NCBI RefSeq assembly: GCF_943734655.1
Contig: NC_071354.1
Coordinates: 156,633,142-156,697,141, forward strand
DNA length: 64,000 bases
Source of the DNA: Sabethes cyaneus
Taxonomy: Eukaryota > Arthropoda > Insecta > Diptera > Culicidae
Direction: 5' to 3'
Shown here: one piece after another, positions 48,510-60,359 of the stretch
Numbering within the stretch: the stretch's first letter is position 1
How the letters are laid out: each line of letters begins with the position of its first letter
The notes under the pieces: model-generated
Databases searched by the model: none
Told to the model about the DNA's origin: nothing
The model's input: only the letters and a program-made list of their open reading frames with translations
Translations under genes and position numbers: made by a program

Positions 48510-48734
48510 AAAAGGTCCAATGTGCAAATGAGAGATTCTCTTTGCGATTCGTCTCTTACGGTTATTACGGCGGCATAAATGCACTTGAATGCATCTATTT
48601 TGCATGAAACGATTACTGGTGTTATTGGAAAGATGATCCTTTAGAATAATTGGGTTGAAATGTATTTATGCCGCCGTAATAAGCATAAGAGAAGAAACGC
48701 AAAGAGAATCTCTCATTTGCACATTGGACCTTTT
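48510..48734. mobile_element. Foldback MITE with about 75-bp inverted repeats
   Basis: AAAAGGTCCAATGTGCAAAT...GTTATTACGGCGGCATAAAT at the left is mirrored by ATTTATGCCGCCGTAATAAG...ATTGGACCTTTT at the right, with a loop of about 75 bp. No coding capacity; target duplication not clear. Confidence 0.85.
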
Positions 48735-49415
48735 GACATGTTGGTCGAGATTTCCAGGTTTATCTGCAAGTAAAAAATAAAAAAGTTTGACAAAACGGGT
48801 CTTTTTTTTAAAAGGAAGTACTACCACTAATCGTACCACTAATGGAGGTATCAATCGGCACCAAATTTAAGATTTTTGCTTTCTGACCTAAAATGAACAA
48901 TCTGACAAAATTTGGTTCAAATCCGTGAAAGTCGATTACACGGTTATCGGATACTTTGCATGTGTTGACTCCAATAGATAATTTTGAGATTTCACATCTG
49001 AATAACTTGAGAACGGCTGGGCCTAAGAAACAGTTTATATAAGAATTTAGTTCAAAGTGATGCGTATATAATTTGACTGTCAGTTTTATGAAAATTACAA
49101 ATTCAAATAGAAATCAAAAATAATATTTTAACTGAAAATGCCTATGTCAAATGACATATAAGATGGTATAACAAAGGTTCTTTTCACCACTAGGTGGATT
49201 AAATCAGGTTTATACATGGGACAAACCACACCTTCCGTCCAATCCTCCGCTAACTTCTCCTTCTCCTAAGTCCTTGAAATTTTCCAATGAAGTGCCGTTG
49301 CTAGCGACTCTTTCCCATTTTTGATGAGTTCTGTCGGAAGCCGATCCTATCCGGCGGCTCTATTATTCTCTTTAGCTGACCGATTTTTCGCCGACCGGCT
49401 TGGTAATTATAGCGA

Positions 49416-49550
49416 TGATGGGGGGTCAATCCCGGCGTAGTGGTTCTCATTCACGCCTCTCACACCGAGAACCCGCGTTCAAATCCCAACCCCGCAGAAG
49501 TCTCGAATGACCTAGGCTGTTAAAGTGACTATAATCAAAAACAAAAAAAA
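49416..49550 (+). mobile_element. tRNA-derived SINE, Feilai-like
   Basis: GGGTCAATCCCGGCGTAGTGGTTCTCATTCACGCC-type A-box region, B-box GCGTTCAAATCCC, then AGTGACTATAATCAAAAACA and an A-rich tail. This resembles the Feilai family of Aedes. The family attribution is from memory of its tRNA-like head. Confidence 0.7.
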
Positions 49551-49555
49551 AATAT

Positions 49556-50897
49556 CGATGATGACTATGACTATGACTGAGCCTGCAGAAATACAGAAAA
49601 ACACCTAAACGATTTCAAAATAGATCAAAAATGGCGGTAGCGGCGATAACGTCCAGTCCACACAAAAATATACCAAGTGTAGATAGGAAAATTTTTAATA
49701 TAGAAGGGTCCCCCGTCTCTAGACTGATTGCTTGGTAAGATATGATACTGACGTTGACCGTTGCTAAAAGACTGTGCTGCCTATGGTGGAACTTTGCCCT
49801 TTCTAATATTCATATCTCATGAAGATTGTGATTCCCGTGACTTTGTGATTAGATTATATATTTCTTATTTTTGGGGAATGGTATTCGGAACCAGTTTAAT
49901 GGATGACACTGCAAAGACGTCTCTAAATTTCCTATTTTTTTTAAGTCAGTATGTTCCTAGTCCTTGTTGTACTTGAACTGGTTGGGTCCTGGTTGGATTG
50001 ATTTGTAACGCATGTGTCATCCGTATGGTGGTTCATAGGGATTTCCATTTTATGTGAATTACCCTGGACACAGCTGAACGTCGCTGCAAAGTGACATTCG
50101 ACTAATTTTTTTAAAGACGACATCAACTCACCTTTGTCGGAACAAAGTTTTCGAGCATCGATCGTAAAATCTTTACGCTCTACTGCTCTGCTGCACACTA
50201 AATTACATGAACCCACGTTTGGATGCAAAAAATTAGGTATCCGGATATTTAGTAGCAGTTGTAGATAATTTGACTAGCCCATAAATTTGTGCAGAGATTA
50301 TCGAGCAATATGATATTGTAAATTAAGGTTTTTTACGACGTTGAGTTCATTAAGACAGTGTTAGCAGGATGTATTAAAATAAATCAACGTAATCGAAGCT
50401 GGAGACAAAACTAGTCCTGAGTTTGCTTCGTATAAAAAATCTGGAAAAATTATTCTCACGCAATACCGTAAGTACATAACAGAGAAGTTTTCTTAGCTTT
50501 ATTTCACATCATACTTAATCAGTGACAATATTGAAGCGAATCAAAGTACAGTAGAGGAACCTCAGATAATTCTGAATCGTTGATGAATCCCAGATTTCTC
50601 TACGACTTACCAATTTTCAACGACAAGACCTGTCATATTGTCGTATATGACACAAAATCGTTGCCTTAACTTTTGGATTTAGGGATGTCTTAATTAGATC
50701 TTCTTGTAAACAAAATTGGCTTGCAGAAATGATTTGGTAACATTTTTCAAGAGAATACAGTAAAACTTAAGTGGTTTTGCTAACAATTTCTGGTTTTTAA
50801 AATAGATTTCATTCAATTCTTAAACGTTATTTTACGTGAGGTACTTTATTGAATAACCACTTTCCTAATGCTCTATTTTTCGTTTCCCTGCTTTCAG
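49556..50897. other. End of catalase intron, no recognised gene
   Basis: No repeats with clear termini. Minus-strand frame 49941-50228 (95 codons) has no domain features. The last bases (TTTCCCTGCTTTCAG) are a good acceptor for the catalase body exon. Confidence 0.5.
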
Positions 50898-52358
50898 GAG
50901 AAAACCGTCTCCGTCACCAGCAATGGCGCTCCGGTTGGTACTAAAACCGCTACCGCAACTGCTGGAGAACGAGGCCCCGTAGTGCTTCAGGATGTGCACT
51001 TCTTGGACGAGCTGGCTCATTTCGATCGTGAACGTATTCCGGAACGTGTGGTGCATGCCAAGGGTGCCGGAGCATTTGGATACTTCGAGGTAACGCATGA
51101 TATCACGAAGTACTGTGCTGCCAAGCTGTTCGAGAAGGTTGGAAAGAAAACTCCACTGGCAGTTCGTTTTTCGACCGTCGGAGGAGAAAGCGGATCAGCC
51201 GATACGGCCCGTGATCCACGTGGCTTTGCCGTGAAGTTCTACACTGATGATGGAGTGTGGGATATGGTTGGTAACAACACTCCGATCTTCTTCATTCGGG
51301 ATCCGATTCTGTTCCCCAGCTTTATCCACACTCAGAAGCGTAATCCGGCTACTCATCTCAAGGATGCGGATATGTTCTGGGACTTCATCTCCTTGCGTCC
51401 GGAAAGCACACATCAAGTCATGTTCCTTTTTGCTGATCGAGGAATCCCGGATGGTTATAGGTTTATGAACGGTTACGGATCACACACTTTCAAACTAATC
51501 AATGCTGATGGTAAGCCTGTCTACTGCAAATTCCACTTCAAGTCCAATCAAGGTATTAAAAACCTTTTGGCAAAACGTGCCGATGAGCTGGCTGGAGACG
51601 ATCCCGACTATAGCATCCGCGATTTGTATAACGCAATCGCTAAGGCAGAATGTCCTAGCTGGTCTATGAAAATTCAGGTGATGACTTTCGAGCAGGCAGA
51701 AAAAACTGCATTCAATCCGTTTGATGTAACTAAAGTCTGGCCACAGTCTGAGTTCCCGCTCATACCGGTGGGAAAAATGGTTCTAGATCGCAATCCCAAG
51801 AACTATTTTGCTGAGGTTGAGCAAATTGCTTTTGCTCCCTCACATCTCGTACCTGGAATTGAACCGTCACCAGACAAGATGCTGCAAGGACGTCTCTTCT
51901 CTTATGCTGATACTCACCGTCATCGCCTTGGAGCCAACTATATTCAGCTCCCGGTCAATTGCCCGTATCGTGTTAAGACAACAAACTACCAGCGTGATGG
52001 ACCAATGAATTCTACCGACAACCAGGGTGGAGCCCCGAACTACTATCCAAACTCATTCGGTGGCCCCGAGCCGAGTCCCTTCGCACATAAACTGCAGAAC
52101 TCCACTTTCAAAGTTAGCGGAGACGTACAACGCTACGAAACAGGAAATGAAGACAACTTCTCTCAGCCTACCATTTTCTACCGCAAAGTGTTGGATGAAG
52201 CCGCTCGGGAGCGTATGATCAACAATCTGGTGAATCACATGAGCAATGCTTCGGCTTTCATCCAAGAGCGTGCAGTTAAGAACTTCTCCCAGGTTGATGC
52301 CGATTTCGGCCGCAGACTCACGGAAGGTTTGAAGCTCCGTCGCACGGCCAATTTGTAA
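50898..52358 (+). CDS. Cat: Catalase, main coding exon
   Basis: Haem catalase, 2 H2O2 to 2 H2O + O2, chiefly peroxisomal. The acceptor CTTTCAG|GAG at 50897/50898 opens in phase 0; with an 18-codon first exon the protein is 504 residues, the usual animal length. Numbered on that form: catalytic His71 (RIPERVVHAKGAGAFG), Asn144 (WDMVGNNTP), haem-ligand Tyr near 354 (RLFSYADTHRHRLG), the FFIRDPILFPSFIHTQKRNP segment and the NADPH-region residues downstream. The C-terminus ANL resembles the ANL peroxisomal signal of mammalian catalase rather than a canonical SKL. The ATG at 50868 lies upstream of the acceptor and is not a plausible start. Poly(A) signals at 52518-52523 and 52606-52611. Intact. 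Confidence 0.97.
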   Translation, partial: EKTVSVTSNGAPVGTKTATATAGERGPVVLQDVHFLDELAHFDRERIPERVVHAKGAGAFGYFEVTHDITKYCAAKLFEKVGKKTPLAVRFSTVGGESGSADTARDPRGFAVKFYTDDGVWDMVGNNTPIFFIRDPILFPSFIHTQKRNPATHLKDADMFWDFISLRPESTHQVMFLFADRGIPDGYRFMNGYGSHTFKLINADGKPVYCKFHFKSNQGIKNLLAKRADELAGDDPDYSIRDLYNAIAKAECPSWSMKIQVMTFEQAEKTAFNPFDVTKVWPQSEFPLIPVGKMVLDRNPKNYFAEVEQIAFAPSHLVPGIEPSPDKMLQGRLFSYADTHRHRLGANYIQLPVNCPYRVKTTNYQRDGPMNSTDNQGGAPNYYPNSFGGPEPSPFAHKLQNSTFKVSGDVQRYETGNEDNFSQPTIFYRKVLDEAARERMINNLVNHMSNASAFIQERAVKNFSQVDADFGRRLTEGLKLRRTANL

Positions 52359-52605
52359 GCACTGCCGACGAGCAGTGACTCAACTGTTTCGCGGATTCAT
52401 TGGTGGATATTTACGATTAACAATCACACGCACATACAAGCTTATATTTTTTCAAATACTTTTTTTTATATTTTCCATTACAAGCACGAAGGAGAACTGT
52501 GGGTTACTAATAATGAAAATAAAGGCATAAAGGCTTTGTATATGTTTAAACATTAGAAGTATACATCGTATTTTCTATCTGTTATTTCGGAAGCTATTCG
52601 ATTCC

Positions 52606-52611
52606 AATAAA
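52606..52611 (+). promoter_or_regulatory. Distal poly(A) signal of catalase
   Basis: AATAAA about 250 nt after the stop; a proximal AATAAA is at 52518-52523, so two cleavage sites are possible. From here to 53088 no gene is seen. Confidence 0.6.
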
Positions 52612-53096
52612 GTTTAACGATTTCCAGTTGAAGTGTTTTATTGGATAGAAGATATCACAAGTTTTCTCGTGAGCCAATAATCTATCAATGAAAATATGTA
52701 TGTCTCATCTTATTAAATGTTTAAAAAAAAGTTTCATGACTATCCAGCAGGAATTCTCCACCAAATCCTCAATTACTTCCATTTTCGTGCAAAGAAATCC
52801 ATAAAATATTTTTTATTCATACACAGAGTTACCCCTATCAATTTTCATTAGAAAAATAACCAAATGCTACCGCGACTTACTTCAAAATTACTTCCTTAAT
52901 TCACTAGCGTACCCAGACATGAACAAAACGTGAGGATCCCGGCCCTTCAGAAACACGCATTGGCCTGCAAAAAAGGAGAAATCGTACGATGACAATTCTA
53001 TTATTACCCTTCACAAAAATACTGGCCGATTAGGTTGCAAACTCAACAGATTTTCGGCAGCAATTAGATTTAAAATCAAAGTGGAAATAGGACTAG

Positions 53097-53482
53097 CAGG
53101 GCTTGTTCGTTTACTTTAACTCAATGTTGATTCATTTACCGTCTCAATCGAGTAAAATTTGACAAAGTTATATGTGGGACATTTGTAGAACCAGTTATTA
53201 TCTACAATTTTGCAGAATAAAGTTTTACCGTATCTTCTGTATTTACGGTGCTACGATGCTAGTACCTTAATTGTGACTAAATGAATGCACATTTAGTTAC
53301 TAATGACGTACTAGCATTGTAGCATCGTAACTACAACAGATACAGCAAAACTTTATTCAGCAAAATTAAATATGATAACTAGTTCTACAAATGTTCCATA
53401 CACAACTTTGTCAAATTTTGCTCGGCTGAGACGGTACTGTCAAATGAATAAAAATTAAGTCAAAGTGAACGAACAAGCCCTG
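53097..53482. mobile_element. hAT-type foldback MITE with 8-bp target duplication
   Basis: Termini CAGGGCTTGTTCGTT and GAACGAACAAGCCCTG lie inside extended imperfect arms of about 180 bp. Flanked by AGGACTAG at 53089-53096 and again at 53483-53490. CAGGG ends with an 8-bp duplication are the hAT signature. Minus-strand frames crossing it are not genes. Confidence 0.92.
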
Positions 53483-53569
53483 AGGACTAGACTAGAAATC
53501 AGAAATAAAATTGGACTTGAAATCGGACTTGGCATGGACATTAATAAGACTTGAATTTGGACTAACTTA

Positions 53570-54600
53570 GGCAACAGTGGAACAGTTTTTCTCTTTTCCA
53601 GTCCCGTTTCACTAGTTTTTGTTCCGTTTTTTCTCAGTTTCTTTACTGTTTTCCTAGTTTTTGCTCTCATTTTTCTTTCGTTTTTCCTCTTTTTCCTTTT
53701 TTCTCAGTCCTGTGTTTATTACTCCAGTTTTCATTGTTTTCTTCCCATTTTTTCTAATTTTCAGTCTAGTTTTTCCATGTTTTAAACTCGTTTTTTGTTA
53801 ATTTTTTTCCCGTTTTCTCTTCTCTTCTTCCCCTTTGTTTTTGTTTTCAATTGTCATCTTTTTCTCACTTTTATCTCCTTACCTTCTCGTTTATCGTCTT
53901 CATCTGTTCCGGTTTTCCTCATTTTGATGTCCCGTTTTCCATCTTCGCTGTAGCGTTTAGTCTGTTTTTTTTATTTTCTTTTTTTCCCTCTTTTCCCTCC
54001 AGTTTTCCCTCTTTTTCTCTCATTTTTTTCTTTTTTCTATTCGTTGTTTCCCCTTGTTTTGTTCTTTTTTCATCTTGTCCTGTTCTGTTTTTCGCCGTTT
54101 TCCTGAGTCCTGTTCCCGTTTTTTCCGTTTGTTATCATTTCTCTTCCGCTTCTCGTTTTAGGCCCATTTTTCCTCTTTATGTCTCTTTTTTTGTCATTTT
54201 CTGTCCCGTTTTGACTTTTTATTTTTTTCGGTCATCTTTTTTTTGCTTTTCTATCCTGTTTTTTGTTTTAGTCTGTTTTGGTCTTCCATTTATTATGTCC
54301 TTTTCTATCATACTCTGTTTTTTTTCGATCCCTTTTGATTCCGTTTTCATTTTATTTCTTCTTCTGTCCCGTTTTACCTCTTTTTCTTCGTTTTTTATGG
54401 TTTCTTTTCTTTCGGTTCGGCCTCTTTTTTTGCCTCGTGTTCCTTCTTTTTCCCTCCCATAATTCCCATGTTTTTCTTTTTTAATCCAGTTTATTCTTTT
54501 TTTCTCGCGTTTTTTTCTCTTTTCCTATCCCGTTTGTCCAACTTTTCCGTGCGCTTCTCCGGGTTTTCTTTTACTTCATTTTTCCTGTTTTTACTTCTTT
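53570..54600. repeat. One-kilobase pyrimidine-rich tract
   Basis: The plus strand is almost only T and C with recurrent 'cccgtttt', 'ccagtttt' and 'tttttctc' units, an eroded minisatellite. The 203-codon Phe/Ser frame over it is compositional. It sits between 'gacttgaaatcggac' repeats (53505-53565) and the LINE coding remnant. Confidence 0.8.
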
Positions 54601-54609
54601 TTCCGAAGA

Positions 54610-56730
54610 GCAGCAGGAGACAGACTAATCCACAAGAAAGAATTTGGCCAAGTATAGATGAGCGCGGAATGACCACGATCCTGAGGAGGCAAAAGCTCCA
54701 GAAGGAAGACAGAGATCTGAGAAGTTGGAATAACTGTTCCGGGCTAATGACACGCGCAAGTTTTAAAGCTGCGTAAAATGTGTAGGGTCTAGGAAGGGAA
54801 TCTAATCACAGCCGAGCGCGAGTTGGTCGACAGGTAGAAACAGTTCATCGATGAGCACCTCAACGGCGATATAACAGAAGGAGACGCAATGGAAGTTAAC
54901 CTAGGAGTGCCTACAAGCCATGTCCTGGCCTGTCTCATCTACGAAAAGGACGATTGGCTAAATTGCTGTAATTACCGCGGCAGTACGCTGGTCCACGCCG
55001 CCTACAAGGTGCTCTCCCAGATTTTGTTACGTCGTCTATCCCCAATAGCAAGAGAATTCTTTGGGCAGTATCAGGTGGGCGGCTTTAAGGGGGTACGTGG
55101 CAGTGCCACTACGGATCAAATCTTTACTTTTCGACAAATCCTCCAGAAATGTCGAGAGTACAGCGTGCCCAAACATCATATTTTCGTGGATTCCAGGGCA
55201 GCATACGATACAGTTGAAGGCGAACAGCTATGGCAGATAATGCACGAATATGGTTTTCCGGACGTGCCCCATGCGCATTTCGGGGACACTCTCAAGTCTC
55301 AAGTTCTTTCGAATCGCGCAGAGGGTTGCGGCAAGAGGATGAACTGTCCTGTATGTCATTCAATATCGCTTTCGAAACGAGAGAAACGATATTCAGCAAG
55401 AGTAGCCAACTCCTAGCCTTCGTAAACGACAGCGACATCATTATTAGAAATACAGTGGACTCTCGGAAAAGTTAACTCTCTGAAAAGTTAATTGTTCAGA
55501 AAAGTTAAGCGAATATCAGCTCTCATGCAACGCTCTAAAAAGTTAATTTTTGCCTTAACTTTTCTGAGAGTTTGAATTTATTGGTTGTCCAAGCGTTCGT
55601 CCACACACACGTGTGTTTACCTTCTATCTTTATTTCTCATTTTTCGGTTTATTGTCGCCCTTCCACAGTTTCATACAGAGTCGCATCATAACTGGGATTA
55701 AATTACACTCTTATACTGGACAGTTCCAACAATAGTTCAATATGGGCACATAGTTACTTCAGGATTATTGATAACATACTGGAAAAGCGCAAACTCAGAT
55801 TGAATTTTAAATGCAAAAGAAGGAACTAAAAATAAGCGCGAACATTATCAAAACGTAGTCGCAGACTACGAAAAAACAAAAGTAAACTAGTGAAACGACT
55901 ATTTTAAACTTACCGAAAGGAACTAATTATTATTTCATAAAGATCTTACCACATATTTCTTTTAATTAGAACTTCTAAATACATAAAAATGTGTATCCTA
56001 TATCCTGGAATGCATCTTACGCCTTTGTATTTATCATTTTCAATGATTTTTAGGACTACTCAGAAAAGTTAATATTTCGGAAAAGTCAATCGACCCATTC
56101 CCCAATCGATTAACTTTTCCGAGAGTCCACTGTATTGACAAGGCGGGGGCAATCTATGCCAGACTAAAAACGGAGGAGAAGGTTACAGGATAGGGTTACA
56201 AACCAATGGGTCGAAACCCAAATATATGGATGGAAGAGGCTCCAGAAAGCAACGTCTTCCTCCCACGGACTATAACTATTGACTGCGATGAACTGGAAGT
56301 TGTTGGTGAGTTCGAATATTTGGGATCTCTGGTCACCACCGACAATAATATGAGTAAGGAGATTCAACGATGCATTCAAGCTGGAAATCGAGCCTACATT
56401 TTCCTTTGCAAGACGCTTTGATCGTGGAGCATTCGCCGTCGTACAAAGCTGACGATGTACAATAGCATGTTCGGTAGAAAGATGTTGCGGACTATTTTTG
56501 GCGGAGTTCAAACAGATAGTGGAGAGTGGCGTAGGTGTATGAACCACGAGTTGCAGGCACTACTTGGAGAGATACCCATCGTACACCTGGCGAAAGTTGG
56601 GAGACTACGGTGGGTCGGCCACGTCGCAAAGATGCCGGACGACTGTTCAGTAAAATCCGTTCTCTTCAAGAACCCCACCGGCACCAGGGATAGAGGGGTC
56701 TCACGGATGCATGGAAAAATTGAAATAAAT
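54610..56730 (+). mobile_element. LINE reverse transcriptase remnant, interrupted by a MITE
   Basis: Plus-strand pieces in order: NCCNYRGSTLVHAAYKVLSQ, LLRRLSPIAREFFGQYQVGG, ATTDQIFTFRQILQKCREYS, HIFVDSRAAYDTVEGEQLW, DVPHAHFGDTL, LAFVNDSDIIIRN; then, after the MITE at 55453-56132, EFEYLGSLVTTDNNMSKEI, RTIFGGVQTDSGEWRRCMNH and LAKVGRLRWVGHVAKMPDD. Note FVNDSD where active elements have FADD. Numerous stops; inactive. Confidence 0.85.
55453..56132. mobile_element. TA-flanked MITE (680 bp) inside the LINE
   Basis: Termini CAGTGGACTCTCGGAAAAG and CTTTTCCGAGAGTCCACTG are perfect inverted repeats with TA on both sides, the pogo/Tigger pattern. Further copies at 62541-63270 and 25876-26285 (partial). 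No transposase. Confidence 0.93.
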
Positions 56731-58662
56731 TGGACTTCAAAACTAGACTTCAAATTGGAGTTAAAATCGGATTTTGAAACATACTTAAAGTAGAACTTAA
56801 AAACAATGTTAAAATTGGACTTGAAATTGAATTTAAAGTAGGAATACAAAAAACTTCATTACGTTTCTTAGAGAAAATACGGAAAAAATCAATTAAAATC
56901 TGATATAGAGCTACACCTTACGACAAGATAGGGTGCCACTCAAAAAAATCTATAAACGAAAAGTGGTCAGGCTTTGATTTCTTTGTCTATCTTTAATATT
57001 TTACATCGATCAATTGGAAAATTTTTACATTGGTCCGACAGAGAAAAGAAACTCCTATTTCGTAAGTCACTAATGGTCACGTTTTTACTTCCCAAGACCG
57101 CGACGACAGATTTTAGAAAAAAGTGTCAGAGTCTCCACGTCCTACATATCAGAAATTATTCGTTTTGATCAAAGCTAAACCAATTTGATGTCCTGAAAGT
57201 AAACAAGCTAGTTTAAATATAGAAATACCTCTTCTTTTCAACCGATTTTATCGTATAAACATTGAACCTAGACCAATTTGATGTTCTAAAAGTGAACTGT
57301 TATAAAAAAGTGAGCGACCACTTCTTCCTTTTGCCAGATTAAATCCATATACACTGAAGTCGCTTTTTACGCGGTTTTTACGCGACTATTTTTACGCGAA
57401 TTTTGGAATTTACGCGGTTTTTTTAGGATAGGGTTACAAACCAATGGGTCGAAACCCAAATATATGGATGGAAGAGGCTCCAGAAAGCAACGTCTTCCTC
57501 CCACGGACTATAACTATTGACTGCGATGAACTGGAAGTTGTTGGTGAGTTCGAATATTTGGGATCTCTGGTCACCACCGACAATAATATGAGTAAGGAGA
57601 TTCAACGATGCATTCAAGCTGGAAATCGAGCCTACATTTTCCTTTGCAAGACGCTTTGATCGTGGAGCATTCGCCGTCGTACAAAGCTGACGATGTACAA
57701 TAGCATGTTCGGTAGAAAGATGTTGCGGACTATTTTTGGCGGAGTTCAAACAGATAGTGGAGAGTGGCGTAGGTGTATGAACCACGAGTTGCAGGCACTA
57801 CTTGGAGAGATACCCATCGTACACCTGGCGAAAGTTGGGAGACAACGGTGGGTCGGCCACGTCGCAAAGATGCCGGACGACTGTTCAGTAAAATCCGTTC
57901 TCTTCAAGAACCCCACCGGCACCAGGGATAGAGGGGTCTCACGGATGCATGGAAAAATTGAAATAAATTGGACTTCAAAACTAGACTTCAAATTGGAGTT
58001 AAAATCGGATTTTGAAACATACTTAAAGTAGAACTTAAAAACAATGTTAAAATTGGACTTGAAATTGAATTTAAAGTAGGAATACAAAAAACTTCATTAC
58101 GTTTCTTAGAGAAAATACGGAAAAAATCAATTAAAATCTGATATAGAGCTACACCTTACGACAAGATAGGGTGCCACTCAAAAAAATCTATAAACGAAAA
58201 GTGGTCAGGCTTTGATTTCTTTGTCTATCTTTAATATTTTACATCGATCAATTGGAATTTTTTTACATTGGTCCGACAGAGAAAAGAAACTCCTATTTCG
58301 TAAGTCACTAATGGTCACGTTTTTACTTCCCAAGACCGCGACGACAGATTTTAGAAAAAAGTGTCAGAGTCTCCACGTCCTACATATCAGAAATTATTCG
58401 TTTTGATCAAAGCTAAACCAATTTGATGTCCTGAAAGTAAACAAGCTAGTTTAAATATAGAAATACCTCTTCTTTTCAACCGATTTTATCGTATAAACAT
58501 TGAACCTAGACCAATTTGATGTTCTAAAAGTGAACTGTTATAAAAAAGTGAGCGACCACTTCTTCCTTTTGCCAGATTAAATCCATATACACTGAAGTCG
58601 CTTTTTACGCGGTTTTTACGCGACTATTTTTACGCGAATTTTGGAATTTACGCGGTTTTTTT
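56187..58662 (+). repeat. Tandem duplication, 2 x 1238 bp, near identical
   Basis: Copy 1 56187-57424, copy 2 57425-58662, beginning AGGATAGGGTTACAAACCAA. Each carries the LINE C-terminal piece (GRNPNIWMEEAPESNVFLPR...GHVAKMPDD), a 'gacttgaaattgg' repeat patch, the ccaatttgatgtcctgaaag repeat and the start of the acgcgg array. Only a few differences seen by eye (for example GAGACTACGG/GAGACAACGG and ggaaaatttt/ggaattttt). Also lists as two LINE fragments. Confidence 0.95.
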
Positions 58663-58790
58663 TACGCAAATTTCGGAATTTACGCGGTTTTTACGCGATT
58701 TTCGGAATTAACGCGGTTTTTTACGCGATTTTCGGAATTTACGCAGTTTTTTTACACGAATTTCGGAATTTACGCGGTTTTTTACGCTTG
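58596..58790. repeat. acgcgg-type minisatellite
   Basis: Alternating 'ttacgcggttttt' and 'acgcgaattttcggaa' units, about six, with the first two also at 57363-57424 in the other copy of the duplication. The Phe/Arg-rich frame 58641-58832 is a translation of the array. Confidence 0.9.
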
Positions 58791-60300
58791 ATATTCTTTA
58801 CATTGTTTCAATTGTATTGCTGTCAAGTATGAAAGTAACTGAAACGTAAAGTGTCAAAAAGAGTAAGTAAAGAATGGAGGACGTTAACTAACTGATTAAG
58901 CCAATTAATTTTAACCAACATCATTTTAACTGGCTGTCCACATGTTAGTTGAAACACAACTTGCTTCAAATCAATCTACCTATCAGAGTGAATGAGTTTG
59001 AGGTAAGTGACGAATTGATGTTGCAAATGATTACCCAGATTAAATATTTAATTTTTTGTTCAACTTTGAGTTGTAAATAGTAAGTAAGCTAGCTAACTGC
59101 TAGCCACTTTCAAGTCAGTTACTTTAAGTTGGTTAGTGGCTACAAGTCAAGTAAATTTTTTTAAATTGCGGTATCATCGCCAATCATGTGTAATTGTGGT
59201 TTAACACTTTTTTTCTTGTGTGTACTCATCACTGCGACCAGTACTGTTCATCTATTGTGATATCGCCCGGGTGTTTGCTGTAACCTGCACTACATTTCTT
59301 TTTACTAAAATCGCTATTGAATCAGCAATAAAAGCTTATGAGTATTTATGCGTTTTGCGCTGTCAAAAGTGCTTCATCGGCGTAATATAGAATATAGAAT
59401 GAGGGAGATGAAAATAAACCCATTATAGTCTACAATTTGTAGATTACATTCTGTTTAAAAATGTTGCGTACATAAATTTCATAGATTTTGCTTCTACGAG
59501 GAAATGCAGTTGAATGAGGTTGAGTACTCACTGTTTTGAACTAGTAGTATTTTTTCTGTTTTTTTTATTAGGTAAAAGCTTAACAAAAAAAACCTTGCTC
59601 AAGTTTTTTGTTACAGATTTGTGGTATTGTCTTTTCCATCGAATTTGTAATTTTTCCATATAAAAATCATGTTTTACAAAAAAATCACAGGCATTCACCT
59701 AAAATATGCCATGCATCTGAAAAAAAAACTTGTTTTGTAGACCTGTATAATTGTTTATAAACTGGGCAAATTTTAAACCATTTTATTCCTCTTATTTCAT
59801 TTAAACATTCATGCATAAAAGCACGCGTAAAATAAAAATATGCATAACTCAATAGCGACTACTGTTTGTAATAGAAAATTTAGTGTGGAATACAGCAATG
59901 TTCGGACACAATTCAGCCCAGTAGGTAATTTAATTTTGTAACAAAAAAAATTGTTTAAAAACATTGAGCGTGAAGTATTTTTATTACAAATTTTCAACAA
60001 AAAGAAAAATTATACATGATTGAACTAATGTATTATCTTACTCTATACAATGGTTTTTATATTCGCAAATTAATTCGTAAATTTTATAAATACAATGATT
60101 TGTTAAACAATATTTGCCATAAAAAAGTAATCGCCAACAAACGCTTATTTTTATGCACCATTCAGTTTACACTGTGATAAGCTTTAATTTGAAAACATAA
60201 TAAAAGCTAAATACATGTCTGTAAACAAAACGCAATACAAAACATAAACAAAAGCAACGAAAACGTCACTAGATGTACCGTTACAAACTCCACTCGTCAA
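58791..60300. other. AT-rich intergenic sequence
   Basis: No gene or clear repeat terminus. 58880-59160 contains loosely repeated 'aagtaactgac/gttagctaac' text. Likely far-upstream flank of the gene starting near 60.4 kb. Confidence 0.5.
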
Positions 60301-60359
60301 AAACTTTGGCAACGCTGCACGTGAGTAGCTGCTGCTACCAGCTGCATTTTTTTTTACTT

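Noticed and set aside
50868..50897. ATG at 50868 as catalase start
   Set aside because: The bases before 50898 form a polypyrimidine tract and CAG acceptor; catalases need the N-terminal segment supplied by exon 1A or 1B.
53851..54462. 203-codon plus-strand ORF, very Phe/Ser-rich and membrane-like
   Set aside because: A translation of the T/C-only minisatellite; composition explains it fully and there is no domain or conserved start.
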